From: JBCCRH01 sp039208045
Lineage (GTDB): Bacteria > Bacteroidota > Bacteroidia > Chitinophagales > Saprospiraceae
NCBI GenBank assembly: GCA_039208045.1
Contig: JBCCRH010000091.1
Location: 1 to 15,890, forward strand
Direction of reading: 5' to 3'
Length of the DNA: 15,890 nucleotides
Shown here: positions 1 to 9,000 of the stretch, piece by piece
How positions within the stretch are numbered: position 1 is the stretch's first letter
Layout: each line of letters begins with the position of its first letter
Notes under the pieces: generated by a model
Told to the model about the DNA's origin: nothing
Seen by the model: the letters and a program-made list of their open reading frames with translations, nothing else
Databases searched by the model: none
Position numbers and translations under genes: made by a program

Positions 1-1349
1 ACAATATTATGATTGCCCGGCTTGGGCACCGCAGGGCCCGTTTCGCATCCCCCTGTATTGATGATCCAGCCGGTGCCATTCGATTGGATGGAGTACGGTG
101 GCATACTTGGTACTGCGATGGTAGAATAATTGTCTTGCTGTCCTCCATAGAGCCAGTACGGATACTGATCGTCCACTTCTACTTGGTAGATTTCTGCGGT
201 GGGTTGGTTGAATTGCGTCGACCACGATTGGCCGCCATTAAGCGTTACGTTAGCTCCTCCGTCATTCGATTGGATGAACAAATTGGGGTTGGTAGGATTG
301 ATCCACATATCGTGATTATCGCCATGAGGAGACCACATGCGGGTCCAATTTTCACCTCCATCCGTTGATTTATAGTAGGCTGTCGCCAAACTGTAGATCA
401 CATCTGGATTGGTGGGGTCTACTCGAATATTAGTGTAGTAAAAGGGGCGGGTACGGATGCCCTTAAAGTTAGAAATATGCTTAAAAGATTCGCCCTGATC
501 GACTGATTTATACAGGCCTCCTTCGTCTCCTGGTGCTTCTACAATAGCATAAGCAATGCGCGAATCAGCTGGGCAAAGCGCGACATCAATCTTTCCGATA
601 AGGCCCGTAGGTAAGCCCGCTGTGATCTTATCCCAACTCTTTCCGCCATCAATGGACTTGTAAATCCCCCCTTCTTCGTTCGTACCTCCACTGATAATCG
701 TCCAAGGTTTACGCTCCGCTTTCCAAGCGGTGGCAAATAAAATGTCTGGGTTATGCGGTAAAAATTCTACATCCGAGAAGCCAATTTTATCATTGAGATA
801 AAGCACTTTTTCCCAGTTCTTTCCGCCATCTATGGTCTTAAAAACCCCACGTTCTTCGTTTGCCGAAAAGGCCTGCCCAATAGCTGCTACATAGACGATG
901 TTATGATTGGTTGGATGTACGATGAGTGCTCCGATCTGCCCTACTTTTTCCAAGCCTACAAATAACCAGTTGCGGCCTCCATCAATCGATTTGTAGACCC
1001 CTTTCCCAGTGATAACATTGCTACGCAAGCCATCCGATCCCGTCCCTACATACACCACATTCGGGTCACTATCCGCTACATCAATAGCGCCGATAGAGGG
1101 CGTTTTAAAAAATCCATCAGATACATTTTCCCAAGTCGTTCCGTAGTCCGTAGTCTTCCAAACGCCTGCGCCGGTAGCGCCTTGATAAAACGTACCTGGT
1201 TCATGGTGCGTACCGGCAACAGCCGTTACGCGCCCACCCCGGTAAGGGCCGACATTTCGGTAAGAAAGTTCATCAAAAGACTGCGCAAAAGTGTGGAAGG
1301 AAAAACAGAGGAGTACCCCTCCTATTAAAAAGTTAAGCGTCCGCATCAT
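1..1349 (-). CDS. Secreted BNR/sortilin-type beta-propeller protein, 5' part (3' end outside window)
   Basis: Reading the minus strand from the ATG at 1349 gives 449 codons without a stop, running off the left edge. The start is MMRTLNFLIG; a hydrophobic signal peptide (about residues 1-22) ends near TFA-QS. Mature residues 31-75 (RNVGPYRGGR, then GATGAGVWKTTD) resemble the start of the large VPS10/sortilin-like 'glycosyl hydrolase' BNR family. Asp-box/BNR motifs recur at about 65-73, 120-128 (KSIDGGRNW), 171-179, 231-239, 281-289, 327-335 and 369-376. These mark blades of one or two beta-propellers. Full-length relatives are usually near 1000 residues, so under half is visible. Such proteins are exported to the cell surface or periplasm; substrate and catalysis cannot be inferred from the Asp boxes. 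It is unrelated to the duplicated genes upstream and is separated from them by a terminator. A second ATG (1346) is an equally possible start. Confidence 0.85.
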   Translation of the reverse strand, partial: MMRTLNFLIGGVLLCFSFHTFAQSFDELSYRNVGPYRGGRVTAVAGTHHEPGTFYQGATGAGVWKTTDYGTTWENVSDGFFKTPSIGAIDVADSDPNVVYVGTGSDGLRSNVITGKGVYKSIDGGRNWLFVGLEKVGQIGALIVHPTNHNIVYVAAIGQAFSANEERGVFKTIDGGKNWEKVLYLNDKIGFSDVEFLPHNPDILFATAWKAERKPWTIISGGTNEEGGIYKSIDGGKSWDKITAGLPTGLIGKIDVALCPADSRIAYAIVEAPGDEGGLYKSVDQGESFKHISNFKGIRTRPFYYTNIRVDPTNPDVIYSLATAYYKSTDGGENWTRMWSPHGDNHDMWINPTNPNLFIQSNDGGANVTLNGGQSWSTQFNQPTAEIYQVEVDDQYPYWLYGGQQDNYSTIAVPSMPPYSIQSNGTGWIINTGGCETGPAVPKPGNHNI

Positions 1350-1383
1350 AAGTTGTTGAGTTGTTTGATCGGACTAAGTTAAT

Positions 1384-1418
1384 AAAAAAAGTGGCGCTAC
1401 CCATTTGGATAGTGCCAC
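1384..1418 (-). terminator. Factor-independent terminator after the 1457-residue protein gene
   Basis: On the minus strand a 9-bp stem (GTGGCACTA paired with TAGCGCCAC, one G-U pair) encloses a 10-nt loop and is followed by a run of T (complement of 1384-1390). It lies 33 nt after the stop codon of the gene ending at 1451 and 35 nt before the start of the next gene at 1349. Confidence 0.8.
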
Positions 1419-1450
1419 TTCCTTAGCTGAAATCTTCTTCTTCCTTGCTC

Positions 1451-4400
1451 TTATGGTCTAGCGATGACAAAGCGCTCGGTCACAACGTCCTTCCCTACTT
1501 TCACTACTACATTGTAGATACCGGTACTCCATTTGGAGACATCCAGTACTTGATTCACCTGCACGTCCTCGATCTGCACCCGCTCCATCAATTGTCCCAA
1601 TTGATTGACTATGCGGATGTCGGCGGCTTGGCCTTGGAAATTTGCTAGGTCGATGGTGATTTCGCTGACGGCGGGGTTGGGGTAGATGCGCAAACCTGCG
1701 GCCAGGCTTAAACCTTGGACCCCGATAGCTATCGGGGCTCCAAGGTTTTCACCAAGGTTATCCAGCCCCGTCACCGATACATCGGTGAAGGTAGCGGTAA
1801 CCGCATTACCAGGTTTTTCGCTGTAGGTATACAAGCCTGCTAGGATACAGTCGCCCATAACGATCGTCTGCGATAGGTAGGGCTGCCAGAATATGCCATC
1901 TGTTGAAGCAAAAGCACTGAAGGTAGTACCACTTCTAACCACCCGTATCCAGAACTGATTGAAGGAGATGATCTCCGCCGCAGAGGAAGGATAGCCGTCA
2001 ATCACTCGCACTTCTTTACGCAAACGATCTACGTTATTCGTACCTAAGGCCATTTTCTTCGCGTTTGGAGCTTCCGTTTCGCGCAGCATGAGGCCTGCAA
2101 AGCCCGTGCCATTTAGACCTGTCACCTTTGCGGTAATCTCACCATCGCCGCATAGCTCGGTGAAGACAAAGGCTGTTCCATCTTCCGTGTACAGCATCGT
2201 GTTAGGTGCGCAGTCAGAAGTCAAGCTGAAGGTTTCCGTATCTTGATCAAAGGTAGTGGTACTACCATCGCAGCCTACGCCACCATTATCTGCTAAGCCA
2301 CATGGCAAGCCATCTACAGTCACCTCAAAACTGCAAGTCGTCTCCCGGCCTAAGCCATCCGTTAGGGTGTAGCTTACTTCTACTACGCCCAGCGCATCTA
2401 CGATTAAGGTATATTCTTCACCTGCTACTACTTCTTCGGCTTCTCCTCCATCAATGGAAATCGTCAGGGTGTAAGGCCCGCAAGCTTCGGTACCCACCAT
2501 TGGATTGGTAAACATAACCGGCGTTTCACAGTCAAAAGTTTCAGGATTGGTCGCCAAAGTTACCGTCTGATCTGCTGGGCAGGCTACCATTGGTGCAGGC
2601 TCTACATTGAAGCTGTAGAGGGCCTCTGCGGTACAAGCAGTTACGTTACTGGCCACGGTCACCCCTACTGATTTGGGGCCTGCAGAGCTCGTCCAATTGC
2701 GCGTGGGCATTTGGATAGTATTATCACTAAAGCCACCAAAGCAACTACCAGAACCGTCGCCTGAATTGTAGGCGCACCAATCGTAAGTGTAGGTGCCTCC
2801 ATCGGTGGAAGTAATAATAGCATTGTATTGTATGCCTGTAGTACCCAAGCAAATATCCCTCCCGATAGCTATCGGGAGATCTGAAGTAATCTCTACCGTA
2901 GGCTGTTCAAAGATATTGATTTCGAATACTTCAGTTGTTAGTTCGCTTTTGCAATCAGTCGTGGTATTTACTACAGATGCTTGCAATTGATACAAACCTG
3001 GCACTACCATCATATTGCCTTTAATGCGGAAGCGAATGCCGTTGGCCTCTAAGTTGGTGCGATATTCTCCCGTCTCTTCACCCGGACCGATCGCATTGCC
3101 TGCTGCAATTATGGCATCATCTGGAGCTGCTACTACCGTCCAGAATACATCAAAGCCAGCGCCTGGGTCTACTACACTTACGGTAGCGGTACCTCCTACA
3201 CAGGCATCTCTAGTCAAACGGTTAACTGTAGGTACTGCGGGCTGTGCATTCACGGTGATGCTAAAGCCACTTACGAGTTCCGAGGTGCAAGCTGTTGTAC
3301 AGTCTTCGATGAACACATCGAAGGTGTACGTTCCTTCGGGAGCATTGGCCACGTCTTGTACGCGAATTACTTTGGAGGAATTGGCTACGGCCAGCTCTCC
3401 AAAATTTTTGAAGGGATCACCACAGTCATCGGTCGTAAATTCATCCCCAATGGAATAGGCACTACCATCTGGTTTATCAGTTAATTTCCATACTACTTTT
3501 TCATCTACTGCCAAGGTATTGCTCACATTAATCCCCGTATTAGCCAAACTAGGCATGAGGTCTGCGCTTGCGCAAAAGGTCTTAGTGGCAGTGGCTGGGG
3601 TGGGGTCGGCTAGGTCGCACAGCGGAATGCAAGTTACCTCTAAATTAAAGTCACCTGTTTGCGTTTCAAAGCCATGTACATAAATATAGTAGGTAGTACC
3701 TGCCATTGCATCAAATGTTACCTGTGATTGTTCATCACAAAAGTCATCATTATCAGCCACGCATACTAGCTCATTACAGCTTCCACTATATACCGTGATC
3801 TTAGTGTCAAAAATTGTTAAGTCGCATAGAGATGCCGTTACCTCATTATCATCTCCTTCTAGTACATACCAAACACCAGGAGCAGTAACATCAATAGAGC
3901 AGTTACCTGGCGCTCCCGTGGTAGTAGCAGCATCAGTAGAGCCCATCACGGTTTCACCACAGGTAACAGTAGTTGCATTTTCACATAGATCATTTGGTGG
4001 TGGCGGTGGTGTGCAGGTGACAGATAAGACATATTCGCCTTGATAAGTTAAAGCATTACCAAAATCATCTGGAACGACATCGCCATCGATTAGGATGAAA
4101 TAATTGGTACCTACTTCTGTTTGAAAGTTAGTGATTTCTGATCCTAAACCAAAACCACAGGCTTGAACATCAGAGATAACTAGCTCTAAGTTATCACAAT
4201 CGTCGCCTGTGTAAATCTCTAGAATAGACCCATAAGTAGTACCGCATAAGGAGAAAGTGACTAAGTCGCCAGTTCCTTCAAAGTAGTACCAAACATCAGG
4301 AGCGCTAAAATCTCCTGTTGCTGAATTAGTGGCGAATTCAGTAGAACCACTTACTTCTTCACCACAAGTGATGGTGGTTGCATTTTCACATTCGTCATTT

Positions 4401-5824
4401 GCTGGTGGGGGAGAAACACAAGTTATTTCCAGCGTATAATCCCCACTTTCAAGATTATCACTAGAAACAAGAATGATATACTCTACGCCATCTTCTGTGG
4501 GGATAGCTGTCAATTGTGCGTCCTCATCACCATCGCCACAACCGTTACCAGTAAAAGCAATATTCTCTCCAAGATTATCACAAGGACCTTCCCACAAATC
4601 CAAAAAGGTATTATAATCGGAACCACAAAGTGATATCGTTACCAAATCACCAGTACCTACAAAACGGTAAAAAACAGCGGGACTACCTACACCAAATTGT
4701 TCAAGAGCACCTGTTGCATTAGTCGTGCTACCCATGACGGTTTCACCACAAGTGATCGTAATCGCATTTTCACACTCGTCATTGGCAGGGAGGGGTTCAG
4801 GACAATCGTCATTGGCTCGGTTGGGTGTGCCTTTATCATCTGTAAAAAGACCACGGTTAGTAGTAATAGGTCGATTATCGGTTAAATCATTCGTCGCTGG
4901 AAGTGCCGTACTAGACGAACACCAATTGTCAGGATTATCATTATCGGTAGCATTGAAGAAATCAGGATCAAGGTTCATACTAGCACCAGACGAATTGGGC
5001 CACATTACACCATCATCGTACTCTACTCGGTCAATTTCGGTCATATCTGGAGCTGTAAGGATGATCTCGTCATCGCCATTGGCTAATGCAATATCCGTAC
5101 CATACATATAAGTTACCCCACCAAAACCATAACTCCCTTGAGCATTAGTACGCTGCAATACCGCAAAGCCATCAGCAGGAACTATTACAGAAGAAGCAAT
5201 GGTATGTTCGTCATTACCATTATCACTGATGGTCCAGCCATTCAAATCAATAGCCTCATCGGTGGTGTTGTAGACTTCGAAGTGCTCCAATAGGTTATCC
5301 GATGTATTACCAAGGCCCTCTGGATTATTCATAATCTCGGTGATAATGATATCGCCAGGCACCGGAACATATGGGCCTTCCACCGTAATTTTGAAATCAC
5401 CCATAGATGTAGAAACCCCCTCACAGACAATGAGGTACTCTACCCCTTCCTCCGCAAAAAAATCGGGGATGACAGGAGTAACTCCAACAGGACATAAGTC
5501 AAAGCTATCATCGACATTCTCTTCTTCATTCAAGCTAGCACAGGAGCCTGTATTAATGATCATTCGAATATCCGTATTAAAAGGACCTTCATCCGGACAG
5601 GTATTGAAGGTCACCGTTTCGCCTGTGCCAACGAATTTAAACCAGACATCCTCCCCTGCTCGGTCGGTGTTATCTGAATCTGTAGCATCCGTAATGGTTC
5701 CTATTACGGTTTGATCTAGGAATAGCTCAGTAGCATTGTCGCATTCATCATTAATGGGTGGCTGGGCTTGGAGCTGTATGGCCCAAGCGCAGCAAAAAAG
5801 GAGAAAAAGTAAGGATCGTCTCAT
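1451..5824 (-). CDS. Giant secreted multidomain protein (PPC-like, lamin-tail-like, Ig-like modules) with T9SS sorting domain
   Basis: The protein has 1457 residues. A signal peptide (1-21) ends at LQAQ. Modules in order are: a PPC-like beta-sandwich (about 24-150, NDECDNATEL start); a lamin-tail-like domain (about 158-330, GDIIITEIMNN and LNGWTISD); three more PPC-like repeats (about 345-470, 475-605, 608-733), each opening NDxCENAxT(I/V)TCGE; cysteine-bearing Ig-like modules (about 742-860, 862-975, 980-1085); an HYR-like module (about 1090-1185); a DUF1349-like jelly roll (about 1205-1352, GDGEITAKVTG, LMLRE, FWIRVVRSG, ASTDGIFW); and a type A T9SS sorting domain (about 1378-1457, IYPNPAVSEITIDL to the C-terminal VIARP). 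It is expected to be exported by Sec, moved through the outer membrane by T9SS, and anchored or released. I see no catalytic residues; adhesion or matrix binding is inference. From about residue 742 onward it is closely similar to the neighbouring genes. Two in-frame copies of the palindrome CCCGATAGCTATCGGG encode PIAIG. Confidence 0.9.
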   Translation of the reverse strand: MRRSLLFLLFCCAWAIQLQAQPPINDECDNATELFLDQTVIGTITDATDSDNTDRAGEDVWFKFVGTGETVTFNTCPDEGPFNTDIRMIINTGSCASLNEEENVDDSFDLCPVGVTPVIPDFFAEEGVEYLIVCEGVSTSMGDFKITVEGPYVPVPGDIIITEIMNNPEGLGNTSDNLLEHFEVYNTTDEAIDLNGWTISDNGNDEHTIASSVIVPADGFAVLQRTNAQGSYGFGGVTYMYGTDIALANGDDEIILTAPDMTEIDRVEYDDGVMWPNSSGASMNLDPDFFNATDNDNPDNWCSSSTALPATNDLTDNRPITTNRGLFTDDKGTPNRANDDCPEPLPANDECENAITITCGETVMGSTTNATGALEQFGVGSPAVFYRFVGTGDLVTISLCGSDYNTFLDLWEGPCDNLGENIAFTGNGCGDGDEDAQLTAIPTEDGVEYIILVSSDNLESGDYTLEITCVSPPPANDECENATTITCGEEVSGSTEFATNSATGDFSAPDVWYYFEGTGDLVTFSLCGTTYGSILEIYTGDDCDNLELVISDVQACGFGLGSEITNFQTEVGTNYFILIDGDVVPDDFGNALTYQGEYVLSVTCTPPPPPNDLCENATTVTCGETVMGSTDAATTTGAPGNCSIDVTAPGVWYVLEGDDNEVTASLCDLTIFDTKITVYSGSCNELVCVADNDDFCDEQSQVTFDAMAGTTYYIYVHGFETQTGDFNLEVTCIPLCDLADPTPATATKTFCASADLMPSLANTGINVSNTLAVDEKVVWKLTDKPDGSAYSIGDEFTTDDCGDPFKNFGELAVANSSKVIRVQDVANAPEGTYTFDVFIEDCTTACTSELVSGFSITVNAQPAVPTVNRLTRDACVGGTATVSVVDPGAGFDVFWTVVAAPDDAIIAAGNAIGPGEETGEYRTNLEANGIRFRIKGNMMVVPGLYQLQASVVNTTTDCKSELTTEVFEINIFEQPTVEITSDLPIAIGRDICLGTTGIQYNAIITSTDGGTYTYDWCAYNSGDGSGSCFGGFSDNTIQMPTRNWTSSAGPKSVGVTVASNVTACTAEALYSFNVEPAPMVACPADQTVTLATNPETFDCETPVMFTNPMVGTEACGPYTLTISIDGGEAEEVVAGEEYTLIVDALGVVEVSYTLTDGLGRETTCSFEVTVDGLPCGLADNGGVGCDGSTTTFDQDTETFSLTSDCAPNTMLYTEDGTAFVFTELCGDGEITAKVTGLNGTGFAGLMLRETEAPNAKKMALGTNNVDRLRKEVRVIDGYPSSAAEIISFNQFWIRVVRSGTTFSAFASTDGIFWQPYLSQTIVMGDCILAGLYTYSEKPGNAVTATFTDVSVTGLDNLGENLGAPIAIGVQGLSLAAGLRIYPNPAVSEITIDLANFQGQAADIRIVNQLGQLMERVQIEDVQVNQVLDVSKWSTGIYNVVVKVGKDVVTERFVIARP
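1711..1747. repeat. Nested inverted repeat: palindrome inside AACCTTGGA/TCCAAGGTT arms
   Basis: The 18-bp perfect palindrome CCCCGATAGCTATCGGGG (1720-1737) is flanked by AACCTTGGA (1711-1719) and TCCAAGGTT (1739-1747), one unpaired C aside. It is read in frame as the linker between the jelly roll and the T9SS tail (NLGAPIAIGVQGLSL). Confidence 0.85.
2859..2878. repeat. Perfect 20-bp palindrome CTCCCGATAGCTATCGGGAG inside the coding sequence
   Basis: This second copy of the CCCGATAGCTATCGGG repeat in the same gene encodes DLPIAIGRD near residues 982-990. The paralogue at 14380-15890 has a shorter form here (ccccatcgggg), so the locus tolerates in-frame change. Confidence 0.9.
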
Positions 5825-5962
5825 CGTTTTTGTTTAAGTGTTATGATTTGAAGGATTAGGTTATTGCTGCACCAGTAATTACTTGCAGACTTATTCATTT
5901 TAATCGGGAAACGGGAAAGTGATCCACTATTGTGGATAGTTTGATCGGGGAAGAAAACGCTG

Positions 5963-5993
5963 ATAATATACGCACAAAATATAGACTAACAAA
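5963..5993 (-). promoter_or_regulatory. Candidate Bacteroidota-type promoter for the 1457-residue protein gene
   Basis: On the minus strand TTTG (5993-5990) is followed, after exactly 19 nt, by TATATTAT (5970-5963), matching TAnnTT of the TTTG-N19-TAnnTTTG consensus. The upstream box overlaps the T run of the preceding terminator. The same arrangement, sharing GTGCGTAT, occurs before the gene at 14258. It implies a leader of about 130 nt to the ATG at 5824. That leader holds a small hairpin (ATCCAC-TATT-GTGGAT, 5922-5937) but no recognisable riboswitch. Confidence 0.45.
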
Positions 5994-6027
5994 AAAAGCA
6001 GCTAGCACTCCAAGGAGTACTAGCCAC
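5991..6027 (-). terminator. Factor-independent terminator after the propeller protein gene
   Basis: On the minus strand a 14-bp stem (GTGGCTAGTACTCC with GGAGTGCTAGCTGC, allowing G-U) has a TT loop and a run of seven T. It lies 29 nt past the stop codon at 6057. The hairpin resembles the one at 14313-14350, so it was duplicated with the genes. Confidence 0.85.
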
Positions 6028-6056
6028 TTTTCGTATACGATCAGTATACGCTATTG

Positions 6057-9000
6057 CTATGGTCTAGCGATTACTACGCGTTCGGTCACTACTTCATTGC
6101 CTACTTTCACCATCACATTGTATACCCCAGCATTCAATTTGGATACATCCACTACTTCGTTGAATTGTACTTCCTCGATTTGGGTGCGGCTCATTAGCTG
6201 CCCCATTTGGTTGATGATGCGAATGTCGGCGGCTTGGCCTTCGAACTTGCCTAAGTCGAGGGTGATTTCGCTGACGGCGGGGTTGGGGTATATGCTTAAA
6301 CCTTGGAGGTTGGCTTGTGAGGACGTAGCAAAACCTCCAAGGTTGGCTCCAAGGTTGACCGTGGCGCTGCTGCCGCTGCCAGCCAAATCCAGTCCCGTAA
6401 TCGCTACATCGCTGAAGGTGGCCGTTACTGCATTGCCATCCTTTTCGCTGTAGGTGAATAGGCCGACTACAATGCACTCGTCCATAATCACGACCTGCGA
6501 AACATAAGGCTGCCAGAATACGCCATCGGTAGAAGCAAAGGCAGAAAAGGCATCACCACTTCTCACCACGCGCACCCAGAATTGACTGAAGGATAAGATT
6601 TCTGCGGCAGAAGAAGGATAGCCATCAATGACGCGTACTTCTTTGCGCAGGCGATCTACCGTATTCGTACCTAAGGCCACTTTTTTGGCGTTGGGGGCCT
6701 CGGTTTCGCGCATCATCACACCCGCAAAGCCGGTGCCGCTGAGACCTGTCACCTGAGCTGTAATTTCGCCATCGCCACATAGCTCGGTGAAGACAAAAGC
6801 ACTGGCATCTTCTACGTACAACATGGTATTCGGAGCACAATCCGCCGTCAAGCTGAAGCTAGCAGCGCCTTGGTCGTACACAGCAGTACTTCCATCACAT
6901 CCGATACCGCCATTATCTACTAAGCCGCAAGGAAGGCCATTTACTATAACATCAAAACTGCAGGTGGTCTCTCGGCCCAAGCCATCGGTTAGGGTGTAGC
7001 TTACTTCTACTACGCCTAGCGCCTCTACCATCAAGGTATATTCTTCACCCGGCGTTACCATTTCAGCATCACCACCATCGATAGCAATCGCCAGGGTGTA
7101 AGGGCCACAAGCTTCTGTACCCCCGGTCGGGTTGGTGAACATAACTGGTGTTTCGCACTCAAAGGTACCAGGGTTCGTGACTAAGGTTACCAGCTGGTCT
7201 TCTGGGCACTCTACCATTGGTGGAGCTACCACATTGAAGCTGTAGAGCATTTCTGCGGTACAACCCGCTACATCGCTTGTTACTGTTACGCCTACTGACT
7301 TAGGCCCAGCGGAGCTCGTCCAATTGCGCGTTGGCATCTGAACAGTATTATCGCTAAAACCGCCAAAGCACGTACCAGAGCCATCGCCAGAGTTGTAGGC
7401 GCACCAGTCGTATGAGTAGGTGCCGCCATCAGTAGACGTAACTACTGCGTTGTATTGTACGCCCATCGTGCCTAGGCAGATATCCTTCCCGATAGCTATC
7501 GGGAGATCTGAAGTAATCTCTACTGTTGGTAGCGTATTTATGGTAATACTAAACCCACTCACAAGTTCTGAGGTGCAAGCTGTTGTACAATCTTCGATGA
7601 ACACATCGAAGGTGTACGTTCCTTCAGGAGCATTGGCCACGTCTTGTACGCGAATTACCTTTGAAGAATTCGCTACCGCTAATTCACCAAAGTTTTTGAA
7701 TGGATCACCACAATTATCGGTCGTAAACTCATCATCGATAGCATAGGCGCTGCCATCTGGCTTGCCCGTCAGTACCCATACCACTTTTTCATCTGCCGAA
7801 AGGCTATTGCTCACGTTGATGCCTGTATTTGCCAAGCTAGGTGTAAGGTCTGCGCTTGCGCAAATGGTTTTGCTAGCAGTAGCTGCTACTGGCTCAGCAG
7901 GTAGTGTCGCCCCAAGGTCGATCACTTCATCTACAGCCGTATCATTACAACTATCATTACCCGAATCCTCTACATACGGCAGATAGGTACCCGCAGGCAG
8001 GTCTTCAAAAGTATTGGATAGCTGCGTAGTCATACCTCCATCAATGGAATACAGGATACTAGCACAAGTGGTACAGCTGGCATTGATGGTAATGGTACCA
8101 TCATTCTCTCCAGCACAAGTTTCGGGCGTAGCCATTACGTTAGTGATTGTAATATCACAAGGAGGGGGAGGGGCAAATAAAGCCACCCCATTCGCTCTTT
8201 GGGTGCCTGCTTGAGTGAAGAAACCTCCGGCAAAGGGCTCGCCATTGGCCCTCATGGCGAGGGCAAAGCATCGATCATTAAATCCATTTCCTAACGGAGT
8301 CCAGCTAGAGCCATCCCATTTGGCAATCCTCCTAGCGCTTTGACCGCCCGCTTGAGTAAATCGTCCTCCGGCAAAGAGCTCGCCATTGGCCCCTATGGCA
8401 AGGGCATCGCATGCCTCATTTAACCCATTTCCCAGCCGAGTCCAACTAGAGCCATCCCATTTGGCAATCCTCCTAGCGCTTTGGCCGCCCGCTTGAGTAA
8501 AGAAGCCTCCGACAAAGAGCTCGCCATTGGCCCCTATGGCAAGGGCATCACATCGATCATTAAATCCATTTCCAAGCGGAGTCCAACTAGAGCCATCCCA
8601 CTTTGCAATCCTACTAGCGCTTTGGCCACCCGCTGCAGTAAATTCGCCTGCGGCAAAGAGCTCGCCATTGGCCCCTATGGCAAGGGCATTGCATCGATTA
8701 TTTACTCCAGCGCCCAGCGTAGACCAGGTGGAGCCATCCCACTTGGCAATCCTACTAGCAGGTTGGCCGCCTGCTGTAGTAAAGCTTCCTCCGGCAAAGA
8801 GCTCGCCATTGGTTCCGATGGCAAGGGCATTGCACGAATTATTTAATCCAGACCCGAGCGGAGTCCAGCTAGTGCCATCCCATTTGGCAATCCTATTAGC
8901 GGGTTGGCCGCCTGCTGTAGTAAAACTTCCTCCAGCAAAGAGCTCGCCATTGGTTCCTATGGCAAGGGCAAAGCATGGACCAGCTAATCCAGACCCGAGC

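Noticed and set aside
9..368. 119-codon plus-strand open frame at the left edge
   Set aside because: It is antisense to the BNR/sortilin-type gene, whose Asp-box motifs make the minus strand clearly the coding one.
2859..2878. Palindrome considered as an operator or invertase crossover site
   Set aside because: It lies deep inside a coding sequence with no invertase nearby; a repeat used as an IS110 target explains it better.
5922..5937. Hairpin ATCCAC-TATT-GTGGAT in the leader of the 1457-residue gene
   Set aside because: Six base pairs without conserved surroundings or a paralogous copy; no known riboswitch or leader motif recognised.
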